Below are positions 37,088 to 45,406 of a DNA stretch of 61,289 nucleotides, one piece after another; position 1 is the first letter of the stretch, and the number at the start of each line of letters is the position of its first letter. The notes under the pieces were generated by a model. That model saw nothing but the letters and a program-made list of their open reading frames with translations. It did not search any database and was not told the origin of the DNA. Source of the stretch: a bacterium GBS-1 (lineage in GTDB: Bacteria; Synergistota; GBS-1); the NCBI GenBank assembly GCA_001443005.1, contig LEKQ01000002.1, forward strand, positions 1 to 61,289, written 5' to 3'. The position numbers were made by a program, and so were the translations under genes.

Positions 37088-37793
37088 GCTTGATGTGAGG
37101 GTTAAGCTGCTTTTTCTTCTTTTTTTCTCCATAGTGATCGCCGTAAGCTCAAGGCTGCTTTTCATCTTAGCAGGTCTTCTTTTTACCCTTCTTCTTACCC
37201 TTCTCTTTCACCCATCTCCAGCTAAGCTCCTCCGTAGAATGCTTGTGCCTCAAGAGTTTCTTGCGCTTGCCCTTTTTCTGCTTCCCTTCACCGTCGATGG
37301 TAGGCCCCTCTTCACCCTCGGTCCCTTCGCCTTGACGCAAGAGGGTTTGGATTTTGCGCTTTTGCTTTTCCTTCGCTCCTCTACCATAATTTGGGCAAGT
37401 GCCCTATTTCTATCTTCTACTGACCCCTTGGAGATAGTTTACGCTTTAGCTGGGCTCGGTATTCCGCAAAAGCTCTTAAGGATAGCCTTCTTCGCCCTAA
37501 GGTATATAAGCGTGATAGATTTAGAGTATAATAAGCTTAGAAAGGCTATGAAGGCTCGAGGGTTTAAGCCGAGGACTGATCTTCACACCTACAAAAGCTA
37601 CGCCTATCTTTTGGGTATGGTCTTGGTGAGGAGCTATGAGAGGGCGGAGAGGGTTTATAAAGCTATGCTGGCGCGGGGGTTCAGTGGTTCCTTTCCAGTT
37701 TATAGGAGCTTTTCTTTATCACCGCTGGATTTTTACTTTATCACTTCAGCTTTTGCCTTTCTCTTCGCTATCTCTCTTTTATCATGGAGGTAG
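37068..37793 (+). CDS. cbiQ: ECF transporter transmembrane component CbiQ/NikQ
   Basis: About 241 residues with five to six helices. The coupling motifs to the ATPase are visible as KAMKARGFKP and KAMLARGFSG, the two Ala-Arg-Gly boxes of T-components. ATG 37068 overlaps the end of cbiM; the frame reaches an earlier ATG at 37026 inside cbiM, without a ribosome-binding site. It links the S-component to the CbiO ATPase at the membrane. Confidence 0.87.
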   Translation: MRVALSKLDVRVKLLFLLFFSIVIAVSSRLLFILAGLLFTLLLTLLFHPSPAKLLRRMLVPQEFLALALFLLPFTVDGRPLFTLGPFALTQEGLDFALLLFLRSSTIIWASALFLSSTDPLEIVYALAGLGIPQKLLRIAFFALRYISVIDLEYNKLRKAMKARGFKPRTDLHTYKSYAYLLGMVLVRSYERAERVYKAMLARGFSGSFPVYRSFSLSPLDFYFITSAFAFLFAISLLSWR

Positions 37794-37817
37794 CCTTTAG
37801 CCTTGGGAGAAAGCTTA

Positions 37818-38462
37818 GTGGAGCTTAGGGATATTGAGTTCTCCTATGGGGATAGGCCTATATTAAAGGGGATAAGTCTAATACTTTTGAAGGGTGAGAA
37901 GATAGGCTTAACTGGTCCTGTGGGAGCTGGTAAGACGACCTTAGCTGAGATAGTTATGGGCTTCGTTAAGCCGACGCGGGGTAAGGTTATCTTCAAGGGT
38001 AGGGAGATGGTTAGTGAGGAGGACTTTCACGAGCTGAGGAGGGCTATCGGGTACGTCTTTCAGGATGCCGATGATCAGCTTTTCTGCCCCACAGTGTTTG
38101 AGGATATAGCCTTCGGCCCTTTAAACTTGGGCTTAAGAGGTAGGGACCTTGAGGATCGGGTTAACGCGATTTTGAGCCTGCTTAACATAAGTTACCTTAA
38201 GGATAGGGTGACCTATAAGCTTTCGGGAGGAGAGAAAAGATTAGTTTCTATAGGGGCGGTCTTGGCGATGGAGCCCGAGGGGTTAATCCTCGATGAGCCC
38301 TTAAATGGCCTTGATGAGCGATTTTCGGCTAGGGTTGAGGAGATAATAATGGGATTGAATAAGACTATGATCATCATATCCCATGATTTATCTTTTTTAA
38401 GGAGGGTTGCTCGGAGGATATTTAAGCTTGAGGGCGGAAGATTGGAAGAGCTTCATATATGA
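37818..38462 (+). CDS. cbiO: ECF transporter ATPase CbiO/NikO
   Basis: About 215 residues. Walker A GPVGAGKTT, Q-loop VFQDADDQLF, signature LSGGEKR, Walker B LILDEP and the switch His in IISHDLS are all present. GTG 37818 gives the usual short N-terminus (ELRDIEFSYG) with GGGAGAAA upstream; TTG 37803 is an alternative. A single ATPase suggests a homodimer. Together with cbiM and cbiQ it makes a complete nickel or cobalt importer. Confidence 0.88.
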   Translation: MELRDIEFSYGDRPILKGISLILLKGEKIGLTGPVGAGKTTLAEIVMGFVKPTRGKVIFKGREMVSEEDFHELRRAIGYVFQDADDQLFCPTVFEDIAFGPLNLGLRGRDLEDRVNAILSLLNISYLKDRVTYKLSGGEKRLVSIGAVLAMEPEGLILDEPLNGLDERFSARVEEIIMGLNKTMIIISHDLSFLRRVARRIFKLEGGRLEELHI

Positions 38463-39372
38463 CCTTCCTAAGGATTTTAACCCATCTTCCTTTATAATGG
38501 ACTTTCTTCGTGAGAATGAAATTCTATCCGTCAAGAGGATCTCCTTTAAGAGCCCCTTTAGGAGCCCTTTTAAGGTTAATAACACGGTCTATGTGGAGCT
38601 CTTTGAACCCCACCTTAAGAGCGTTGATGCCTTTCTCCTTTTCGTCCATGGCTTTGGGTTAACCAAGCGTAAGAAGGCCCTTTACTCCTTTCTTCCTGAA
38701 AGGCTCGCCCGTTTGGGCTTAAGGTCTGCCTTCATAACCCTTCCTTACCATCTTGAGAGGACGCCTCCAGGAAAGTCAAGCTCAGCCTGGTTCAGGGATT
38801 TCAACGATGTGGAGACGGCTGCCTTCTTTCATCAAGCGGTTTTGGATATAAGGTCGGCGGTAAGGCTTCTTAAGTGTGATGATACGCCTTTTATAGCTGG
38901 CATAAGCTTGGGTGCTATGATTTCGGTTATAGCTCTGGCCGTTGAGGAAGGCCTTAAAGGGGGCTTTCTGATATTGGGGGGAGGGAACCTCGAGAGGATA
39001 GTTTGGAGAAGTCTCTTTAGGTTATTCGCTAACGAAGAGGGTTGTGGAAGGAGGGAGTGCCATAGGCTCTATAGGAGGTATCCCGATTACCTCAGGGAGG
39101 TTGAGTCTAAGGGCTCTTGGAGGGATGTGGATCTGCCGAAGATATGCTTTCTCTTTGATCCCTTAACCTTCGCGCCGTTCGTTAGGGGCAAGAAGGTGGT
39201 CATGATAAACTCCCTCTTCGATGCAATCATACCTTTAGCGTCTGCCCTTGAGCTCTGGAAAGCTTTGGGAAAGCCCGAGATACACTGGTTGCCCTCAACT
39301 CATGGTTTAACCGTTCTATGGGGAAGGAAGATAGCCAGGATAATCTTTGATAAAATTAAAATTGGGAGGTGA
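38428..39372 (+). CDS. Alpha/beta hydrolase
   Basis: About 314 residues. LLFVHGFGLTKRK carries the oxyanion HG motif, GISLGAMIS the nucleophile elbow with Ser, NSLFDAIIP the likely acidic residue and STHGLTV the His, in the expected order. A cap region between strands 6 and 7 is rich in Arg and Tyr. The frame opens inside cbiO at TTG 38407; TTG 38428 lies 11 bases after GGAGG and is preferred, though the start is uncertain. It overlaps the transporter operon but has no known metal role. Esterase or peptidase activity cannot be specified. Confidence 0.75.
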   Translation: MRAEDWKSFIYDLPKDFNPSSFIMDFLRENEILSVKRISFKSPFRSPFKVNNTVYVELFEPHLKSVDAFLLFVHGFGLTKRKKALYSFLPERLARLGLRSAFITLPYHLERTPPGKSSSAWFRDFNDVETAAFFHQAVLDIRSAVRLLKCDDTPFIAGISLGAMISVIALAVEEGLKGGFLILGGGNLERIVWRSLFRLFANEEGCGRRECHRLYRRYPDYLREVESKGSWRDVDLPKICFLFDPLTFAPFVRGKKVVMINSLFDAIIPLASALELWKALGKPEIHWLPSTHGLTVLWGRKIARIIFDKIKIGR

Positions 39373-39378
39373 TTTAAG

Positions 39379-39951
39379 GTGAAGGAGGTAGTTTTTGCTA
39401 TATTGTTGCCTTTCCTCTTTTCCGGGGTTTGCTGGGCTTTGGGGGAGAAGGTCCTTCTCGTGGTAGCGGATAACTACAGGGATGAGGAGTTTGAGGCATC
39501 CTATAGCGCGGTTAAGGAGGCTGGTCTGACGCCGGTTATAGCCTCGAAGTCCAAAGGGACCCTTAAGGGGATGCTTGGGGGCAAGACCCAAGCTGAGCTT
39601 GCGTTAAAGGATGTGGACCCATCTTCCTACAAGGCGGTTATATTCGTTGGTGGAGTTGGAGCGAGCGTCTTCTGGGATGATCCCGATGCTCACAGGATAG
39701 CTAAGGAGGTTTACTCTAAAGGAAAACCCATTTGTGCCATATGCATAGCGCCGGTCACTCTGGCTAAGGCAGGTCTGCTTAAGGGTGTTAAGGCGACCTC
39801 TTGGCCGAGCGTCGCCCAGGATCTTAGGAATAATGGTGCAATTTACGTGGATTCTCCCGTGATTGAGGATAAGGGGATAATAACTGCTAACGGTCCTCAG
39901 GCTGCAATTAAGTTCAAGGAGGCGATAGTTAAGAAGCTTAAGGGGATTTAG
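39379..39951 (+). CDS. Exported DJ-1/PfpI-family protein
   Basis: A 190-residue DJ-1/PfpI protein with a signal peptide (1-20, CWA), unusual for a family that is mainly cytoplasmic. VLLVVADNYRDEEFEASY holds the conserved Glu, VGGVGASVFWDD the sheet segment and ICAICIAPVTLAKAG the nucleophilic Cys, where the usual next residue His is Ile. GTG start after GGGAGGTGATTT. Deglycase or chaperone functions of the family are debated and would need to work outside the cytoplasm here. Confidence 0.82.
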   Translation: MKEVVFAILLPFLFSGVCWALGEKVLLVVADNYRDEEFEASYSAVKEAGLTPVIASKSKGTLKGMLGGKTQAELALKDVDPSSYKAVIFVGGVGASVFWDDPDAHRIAKEVYSKGKPICAICIAPVTLAKAGLLKGVKATSWPSVAQDLRNNGAIYVDSPVIEDKGIITANGPQAAIKFKEAIVKKLKGI

Positions 39952-40106
39952 CTTTCATCTCCGTTATCTGGCTTAACGTTTATGTCGAGCGATATAAAGA
40001 AGGGCTCTAAAAGGGCCTTGTGTAAGGTCTCTTTATCGATGCTCATATCCTCATCGTCATATTCTCCCTTGTATAGGGTGAATATGTAGTTTGAAGGCTT
40101 CAGCAT
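39948..40106 (-). CDS. Small 52-residue protein coupled to the AAA ATPase
   Basis: ATG 40106 overlaps the stop of the AAA ATPase (ATGCTGA) and has GGGAGGT nine bases upstream. The product reads MLKPSNYIFTLYKGEYDDED then a helix MSIDKETLHKALLEPFF and an acidic end. It is the last gene of the operon and its stop overlaps the convergent DJ-1 gene by three bases. The good translation signals and tight coupling argue that it is real. No family recognised; it may be a partner of the ATPase. Confidence 0.65.
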   Translation of the reverse strand: MLKPSNYIFTLYKGEYDDEDMSIDKETLHKALLEPFFISLDINVKPDNGDES

Positions 40107-41515
40107 GAACTTTTACCTCCCAGCTCATTCTTAAGTAAGGGACTAAGTTTCTTTATGCCCACAGCCGTTATATCCTTCTCCTTTCTCGAAAGGAGGATTA
40201 AGATTATCTTCTCAACCGCTCTTTCAAGGCCATCCAGGGTGTATCCTCCTTTTATCGTCTGTCTATCTTTAAGCAGATCTATCAGGGTTTCCGCTGTTTC
40301 CCTATCCCTTAAGGGCTCAAGCCCCTTTCTGTACTGAGGCTTAATCTTCATTATGACCTTGGGCAGTATGTAACCTACGAGTATCGTCATCATCTCCTCT
40401 AAATTAAAGGGTGGGACTTCGTATATCTCTAAGTTGCTTTTTATGGCTGGGTGGTCAAACCTTTTCGTTAGCTTGCTTCCTATGAGGAACACGGGCGCTT
40501 TCCCTAAGAGGAGCCTGGTTCCCGTATATTCATCCCTAAGCTCCTGGCGATAGTAAGGGTCAGTTATCTGAAGCAGGAACCTCTGGGCCCTTTTACCCGG
40601 CGTCTCTATGTCCTCGAATATCATGCAGGGGTTTATTACGCCGCAGGATACCACCCCCTTAAAGAGAAGCCCCTCTTCCTTTTCGCTACCCAAAAGATTA
40701 TCGATGTGAGGAGGGGATAGGGATATGGAGAAGAAGGGCCATCCGCTTGACTTAAGCAAGAGGTTTATAAGGGTGCTCTTTCCCGTGCCTCGAGGCCCGA
40801 TTAAGGCTATCGTCCTTCCATCTCCAGAGAAGGCGCTGAGCCTCAAGAGTATATCTCTTGCAATTCTCTCCCTCACCTCGTTTAGGAGCGCCTTCCTCTT
40901 TAGCCTGCTTATTATCTCCTCGGTATCTCTTTCAAGCTCAAACTCAACCAGATAAGGGTAAGAGAGAACGCTCCTTATCTTTGGCTCATCGTAATCAGCG
41001 CCGAATCCTAGTAGGAAAGAGTTATTTGTTGATAGATAACGTCTTATCTTTTCCACGGCTTCGTGATCTGCCAGCGAGAAGAACTCCATCAACTTAACCA
41101 TCTCTCCGGGAGTGGTCTTCAAAAAGAAGCTCGAGTTTATCCCTCTTGATATCAGTCTTCTTAATATCATTCCCCTAAAGGGGTGATATTTCAAAACGAG
41201 ATAGAGGGTAAGAATCTTATCGGCCTCAACCGCCAAGGATAGGTTATCTTCATCCTCCTCTTCATCCATGCTCTCTATCTCGCTTGTAGGAAAGGCGTAG
41301 CTTATGAGGGGGAGTATGTCTGACGGGAAGATATCACCCCCCATCTTTTCCTTAAGCTCCTTCATGTATATATCTATCCTTCTATAGGATCCCCTGTTGA
41401 CGAAGGGTATCGACTCTATTTCCTCCCTTATCTTATCCAGTATCTCCTTAGCTCCTGGATAGGCGTTAGATATATACTCTTCGGTTTTAATTCCAGCCTT
41501 TATCAGTTCTATCAA
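40100..41515 (-). CDS. Lon-like AAA ATPase without protease domain
   Basis: A 471-residue protein. The N-terminal half is helical with an acidic loop (EDEEED-like, near 83-90). An AAA domain follows with Walker A GPRGTGKST (about 239-247), Walker B CMIFEDIE and sensor-1 FLIGSK. A Lon-like helical segment ends it (GYTLDGLERAVEKII). No Ser-Lys protease follows, so it is not a full Lon. The start is TTG 41515 after GGAGG. It is downstream of the AOR and class II aldolase genes and coupled to a 52-residue protein. A cofactor-insertion chaperone, like MoxR or RavA types, is one idea; not proven. Confidence 0.7.
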   Translation of the reverse strand: MIELIKAGIKTEEYISNAYPGAKEILDKIREEIESIPFVNRGSYRRIDIYMKELKEKMGGDIFPSDILPLISYAFPTSEIESMDEEEDEDNLSLAVEADKILTLYLVLKYHPFRGMILRRLISRGINSSFFLKTTPGEMVKLMEFFSLADHEAVEKIRRYLSTNNSFLLGFGADYDEPKIRSVLSYPYLVEFELERDTEEIISRLKRKALLNEVRERIARDILLRLSAFSGDGRTIALIGPRGTGKSTLINLLLKSSGWPFFSISLSPPHIDNLLGSEKEEGLLFKGVVSCGVINPCMIFEDIETPGKRAQRFLLQITDPYYRQELRDEYTGTRLLLGKAPVFLIGSKLTKRFDHPAIKSNLEIYEVPPFNLEEMMTILVGYILPKVIMKIKPQYRKGLEPLRDRETAETLIDLLKDRQTIKGGYTLDGLERAVEKIILILLSRKEKDITAVGIKKLSPLLKNELGGKSSC

Positions 41516-41530
41516 TATATTTCGCCTCCT

Positions 41531-42139
41531 TCACCACTTCTTAAGTCTCTCAGGTTGAAACTTCTTTATATCCTCTCCCGCTCCTATAATGGCCATGGCT
41601 ATCTTCGCTGAATTCTCCAAGGCGCTGCAGTAGTAGAAGGCTTCCTCAAGCGTATCTCCGACGGAGAAGGCGCCATGCCCCCTAACCATCACCACATGAT
41701 AGTCTCTTAGATATTGGGGTATGGTTTCGGCCATCTCCTTAGAGCCCGATGCGAACTCAAAGCTCAAGACCGGTACCCTCTTAATGTGGTATGCTCCTTC
41801 CACATCCACAGGAATTATCTCATCATAAAGCAAAGACAGGGCGGTAGCGCATATGAGGTGGGCGTGAGCTATGGCTAAGGCTTCCGTCCTTCTATATATC
41901 TCCCTGTGGATTGAGAACTCGGTTGAGGCTATCGCCATCATGCCGTCGTCCTCATCTATCTTAAGCTCAACAAGGTCCCCTGCGGTTAAGAAGCCTAACA
42001 TAGAACCCCTGCGAGTTATTATCATCCTTTTTCCAACGCGGACGCTTAAATTCCCGCTATGGGAGTTTTGTAAGCCCGCTACATACATAGCCCACCCTAT
42101 CTTTTTAAACTCCCTTATTATATCCCTACCTATGGCCAT
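41531..42139 (-). CDS. Class II aldolase (fuculose-phosphate aldolase/adducin family)
   Basis: A 202-residue zinc aldolase. SGNLSVRVG is the phosphate-binding segment, HAHLICATA gives two zinc His ligands and VRGHGAFSVG the third. The acid/base Glu of family members aligns near STEFSIHREIY. It likely cleaves a sugar phosphate to DHAP and an aldehyde. It overlaps the AOR gene by ten bases, suggesting that the aldehyde from this aldolase is oxidised by the AOR. Substrate unknown; methylthioribulose-1-phosphate or fuculose-1-phosphate are possible types. Confidence 0.85.
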   Translation of the reverse strand: MAIGRDIIREFKKIGWAMYVAGLQNSHSGNLSVRVGKRMIITRRGSMLGFLTAGDLVELKIDEDDGMMAIASTEFSIHREIYRRTEALAIAHAHLICATALSLLYDEIIPVDVEGAYHIKRVPVLSFEFASGSKEMAETIPQYLRDYHVVMVRGHGAFSVGDTLEEAFYYCSALENSAKIAMAIIGAGEDIKKFQPERLKKW

Positions 42140-43860
42140 CTTAGATCATCTCCGAAAAGCTCCGCTATCTTATCCCTCTTTGGGATCCCATCCTCGCTCC
42201 ATTCCCTATATTCGTAATACTCTTTGAGCATTTCGTCAAGGGGTATTTCTCTCCTGAAGCGCTCAGGTAGGGTATCATCCTTACTTGAGAACCCGTATCT
42301 TTGATTTATCAACCTCTCTAAGTTAAAGATTCTTTCGCCGGCCTTCTCTAAATCCGAGGCTGTCCAATCCTCACCAGTGATTGCGCTTAAGGCTCTTGCC
42401 CAGTGGTGAAGCGACGTTGAAAGGAGGGCGAACCTGCATATTATAAGGGAGTCAGCTACCGCTCCCGCATCCTGAGCCTTCGCCACGTGAGCTCCCTTTC
42501 CAGTGAAGCTTAACCTGTTTACCCTCCTTGGAACTCCATATATCTCAAAGGATACGGAGAAGCCTCCCCTTAGGTGGCAAGCTCCTCTGTTAGATGTAGC
42601 GTATCCAAGCCCCATACCGAAAGCCCCCCTTGGGTCGTAGGCGGGTATCTCAAGCCCCTTGACGTGTAGGGCAAACTCCTCACCGCCGACCATGCTCGAA
42701 GCTTCCTTAACCCCTAAGGATAGCGTGCTTCCCTTACCTCTCCTTAAGGCTATATCTTCAACGAGCTCCATGATCCCCCTTTTTTCCCCAAAGCTGACGC
42801 CGAAATCCTCGATACCCTTTTCCTTAAGCTCCATGGCGAAGGCCAAAACCGACCCCAGGGATATGGTATCAACCCCTAGAAGATTGGCTTTCTCGTTTAG
42901 GGCGATTATAAAGGGCAGGTCATCTATCATCAGATTTGCCCCTAAGGCCCAGAGCGTTTCAAACTCTGGACCGGTGATCTCCCTACCTTCAAGCTCGCAG
43001 ACCCTTTCACAAGAGATCGGGCAGTTTAAACAACCCCTTTTCCTCTTTAAAAATCTCCTTTTTAGCTCCTCTCCACCTATTTTATCCGCTCTGCTGAAAC
43101 TTCTCTTTTGGAAGTTCTTGGTTCCCAAAGTTTCAAAGGAGTTTATAACCCTCATCATTCCCGCCGTTCCAAGGTTTGGCAAGAGCTGAGACGTTAACGG
43201 GTGGGTGTTAATGAGCTTGTTTATCTCGTAAATCGCGTTTGATACCTTCTCCCTATCGAAGGCTTCGGTTTTTCCCTCTCCGCTTACGACTATAGCCTTT
43301 ACCCCTCTTTCCCCGAAGAGGGCTCCTGCTCCTCCCCTTCCAAAGGCTCTTCTCCCATCTTCCATTACGTTTGCGAACCTGACGCCCCTTTCCCCAGCCG
43401 GCCCTATCGAGATGACCGAGACCTTGTTTCCGTGAAATTCCTTAAGCTTTATAGTGGTGCTTAAGGTATCTAAACCCCATAGCTCTGATGCTTTCTCTAA
43501 CCTTACCTCTTTATCGCTGATGTATAAGTAAATGGGTTCGCTTGATCTCCCCTTGATGACTAGAGCGTCGTATCCTGTCCTCTTCAAAAAGGTGCCGAAG
43601 CTCCCTCCGGCGTTGGAGTCGAAAATGGTCCCTGAAAGGGGAGATCTCCCGCTTAGGCTAACCCTTCCCGTCATGGGAAATGGGGTGGCGTTAAGCGGAC
43701 CCGTAGCTATAACTATGGGCTCATCCTCCATGTTTTCCTTAAAAAGAAAGGCTCCTAAGCCTCTGCCTCCTATGAACCTGTCTCTTACCTCTTTAGGGAT
43801 TTCCCTCTCACTGAAGATCCCCTTTGAGAGGTTTATATATAAAGCTTTTGAATCTCTCAC
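42130..43860 (-). CDS. aor: Aldehyde:ferredoxin oxidoreductase (tungsten family)
   Basis: A 576-residue AOR-family enzyme oxidising aldehydes to acids with ferredoxin. The N-terminal domain has GPLNATPFPMTGR and GYDALVIKGRS. The [4Fe-4S] cysteines are CLNCPISC and a later one in DSLIICRF, beside the pterin-binding AQDAGAVADS. VMEDGRRAFGRGGAGALFG is another family segment. GTG 43860 start. It is the first gene of an operon with the class II aldolase, the AAA ATPase and a small protein. Tungstopterin is expected; the MOSC and MoaD-like genes elsewhere in the window may contribute. Confidence 0.92.
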   Translation of the reverse strand: MRDSKALYINLSKGIFSEREIPKEVRDRFIGGRGLGAFLFKENMEDEPIVIATGPLNATPFPMTGRVSLSGRSPLSGTIFDSNAGGSFGTFLKRTGYDALVIKGRSSEPIYLYISDKEVRLEKASELWGLDTLSTTIKLKEFHGNKVSVISIGPAGERGVRFANVMEDGRRAFGRGGAGALFGERGVKAIVVSGEGKTEAFDREKVSNAIYEINKLINTHPLTSQLLPNLGTAGMMRVINSFETLGTKNFQKRSFSRADKIGGEELKRRFLKRKRGCLNCPISCERVCELEGREITGPEFETLWALGANLMIDDLPFIIALNEKANLLGVDTISLGSVLAFAMELKEKGIEDFGVSFGEKRGIMELVEDIALRRGKGSTLSLGVKEASSMVGGEEFALHVKGLEIPAYDPRGAFGMGLGYATSNRGACHLRGGFSVSFEIYGVPRRVNRLSFTGKGAHVAKAQDAGAVADSLIICRFALLSTSLHHWARALSAITGEDWTASDLEKAGERIFNLERLINQRYGFSSKDDTLPERFRREIPLDEMLKEYYEYREWSEDGIPKRDKIAELFGDDLRWP

Positions 43861-43870
43861 GCTTTCACCC

Positions 43871-45304
43871 CTAATATATTATCCTTATATCCATGCTTAG
43901 TTGATCTCTCTGGATGAGCAAAACCTCCTTCCATGGAGGTATGGCAAGCGTGGTGATCGCGAAACTCTTCCTTAGATCCTCATCCTCAGGAAAGGCTGCT
44001 TCGATGAGCTCCTCCAGGCTCTTTATTATCTTTCTCACCTCGTTTAGGCTGAGATAGGCTATAGGAAAGGGGGAGCTCTTAAGCAGGTTATCTAAGTGGC
44101 TTGGTATGCTTATATTGTAGGATAAGCTGCTTGGAGAGACCAAGCCTATTAAGATCTCGCTTTCCCTCGTTCCTATGAAGCTATCGGTTTCGGGAAGCTC
44201 CATGGAGTAGGTAACGCTCCATCCGGGGTGGCTCATGGGCTTGATGAGGCTTTCCAGGTTGGCCACCTCCAGGATCCTTTGGAAGAGGGGCTGCAACCTA
44301 TCTCCCTTCATGTCGCTCAGGTAGTAAAGGTATACGCCGGGTAAGCTCTTGCCGAGGATCTTCGTCTCTCCACCTATAAGGAGGTATAGCCTTCCTGAAA
44401 GAAAGGTGGCGAGCTCCTCCTCGCTTGCGGAGAGGCTCTGACTTATGCTGCTAAGGTAGCTTTCGAAGGTCTCCTTTGGGACTACCTCCTTAATCGATGA
44501 GATTATCGCCTTGCCGTCAAGCTGAGAGGCTAGTAAAAAGATCACCTCTCCCTTACCCGGTATAGTTGCGGATAGGGTGCGACTGAGGTTCGGTAAGGTT
44601 TTGGCTATCTTGGGTCCCTCTATAAGGCGAAGCCTTAGCGTAAAGGCGTTTCCCTCGTCCCTTCCAACCGCCTCCATCGAGAGCTCGGGTGCCTTAAGGT
44701 AGGCGTAGATACCGCTCTTCTCATGCTTTGGGATAAATGCCTCTTTCTTTCCCATAACCTTCTTCACAGGGAGCCTAAGGGATCTCAGAATCGCGTTAAG
44801 GTCATCCCTTTCGCCCAATATGACGTAGCTTTCGCCCGTGTAAGCGTAAATGCTTTCTCCTAAGATCTCCATCTTGTATAGCATTCCCTTGCTTTCAAGG
44901 TTTAACTTTAGGGCCTTCGCTATGTCCATGGGTTTGTAGGTCGTCCTTAATAGGATAAAGGACCTGGAAGTGTTGCCTCCTTCCGTTAAATGCGTGAAGC
45001 TAGGAGTGCGGAAGTAGACCAAAAGAGAGCACTCGCTAAGGAAGCTTTTGACGCTTGATGCGAAAATATCAAGACTTATAAGGTCCTCCTCCTTAAGCTC
45101 TCCCGACTTTAGCATCACATCCTTAAGCCAGGCGCTACTAATTATCTTAGACATAAGCGAAACATCATTTATCTCGATATATAGTAAGCCTTCTTTCTCT
45201 CCTGGGTTGGGAAAGAGAAGAAGCGGGTCTTCAACTTTGGCCTGTGCGGGAAGGGAATGATATAGAACTAGCGCTAAAAAAAACGCTAAAAGCAACCTTT
45301 TCAT
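43871..45304 (-). CDS. Large exported protein of unknown function (DUF3352-like)
   Basis: About 477 residues with a signal peptide (ending PAQA) and no other membrane span. The rest alternates beta strands and helices, with few cysteines and an architecture resembling the DUF3352 group of exported bacterial proteins (segments such as LLIGGETKILGKSLP and SSSLSYNISIPS). ATG 45304 follows AAAGGGGGTGG; the frame extends to GTG 45313. It ends ten bases before the AOR start on the same strand, so it may be the operon head. I cannot assign a function. Confidence 0.6.
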   Translation of the reverse strand: MKRLLLAFFLALVLYHSLPAQAKVEDPLLLFPNPGEKEGLLYIEINDVSLMSKIISSAWLKDVMLKSGELKEEDLISLDIFASSVKSFLSECSLLVYFRTPSFTHLTEGGNTSRSFILLRTTYKPMDIAKALKLNLESKGMLYKMEILGESIYAYTGESYVILGERDDLNAILRSLRLPVKKVMGKKEAFIPKHEKSGIYAYLKAPELSMEAVGRDEGNAFTLRLRLIEGPKIAKTLPNLSRTLSATIPGKGEVIFLLASQLDGKAIISSIKEVVPKETFESYLSSISQSLSASEEELATFLSGRLYLLIGGETKILGKSLPGVYLYYLSDMKGDRLQPLFQRILEVANLESLIKPMSHPGWSVTYSMELPETDSFIGTRESEILIGLVSPSSLSYNISIPSHLDNLLKSSPFPIAYLSLNEVRKIIKSLEELIEAAFPEDEDLRKSFAITTLAIPPWKEVLLIQRDQLSMDIRIIY

Positions 45305-45406
45305 CGCTTCCACCCCCTTTGGACTGATTATAACACAAAGGTTCTGAAATCGTGTGCTATAATCTCGGTTTAAGGGATAATATTGTAGGCTGGAGGTGGT
45401 GTGAGG

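Noticed and set aside
40100-41515. Full-length Lon protease
   Set aside because: The C-terminal Ser-Lys protease domain is absent and the protein is far too short.
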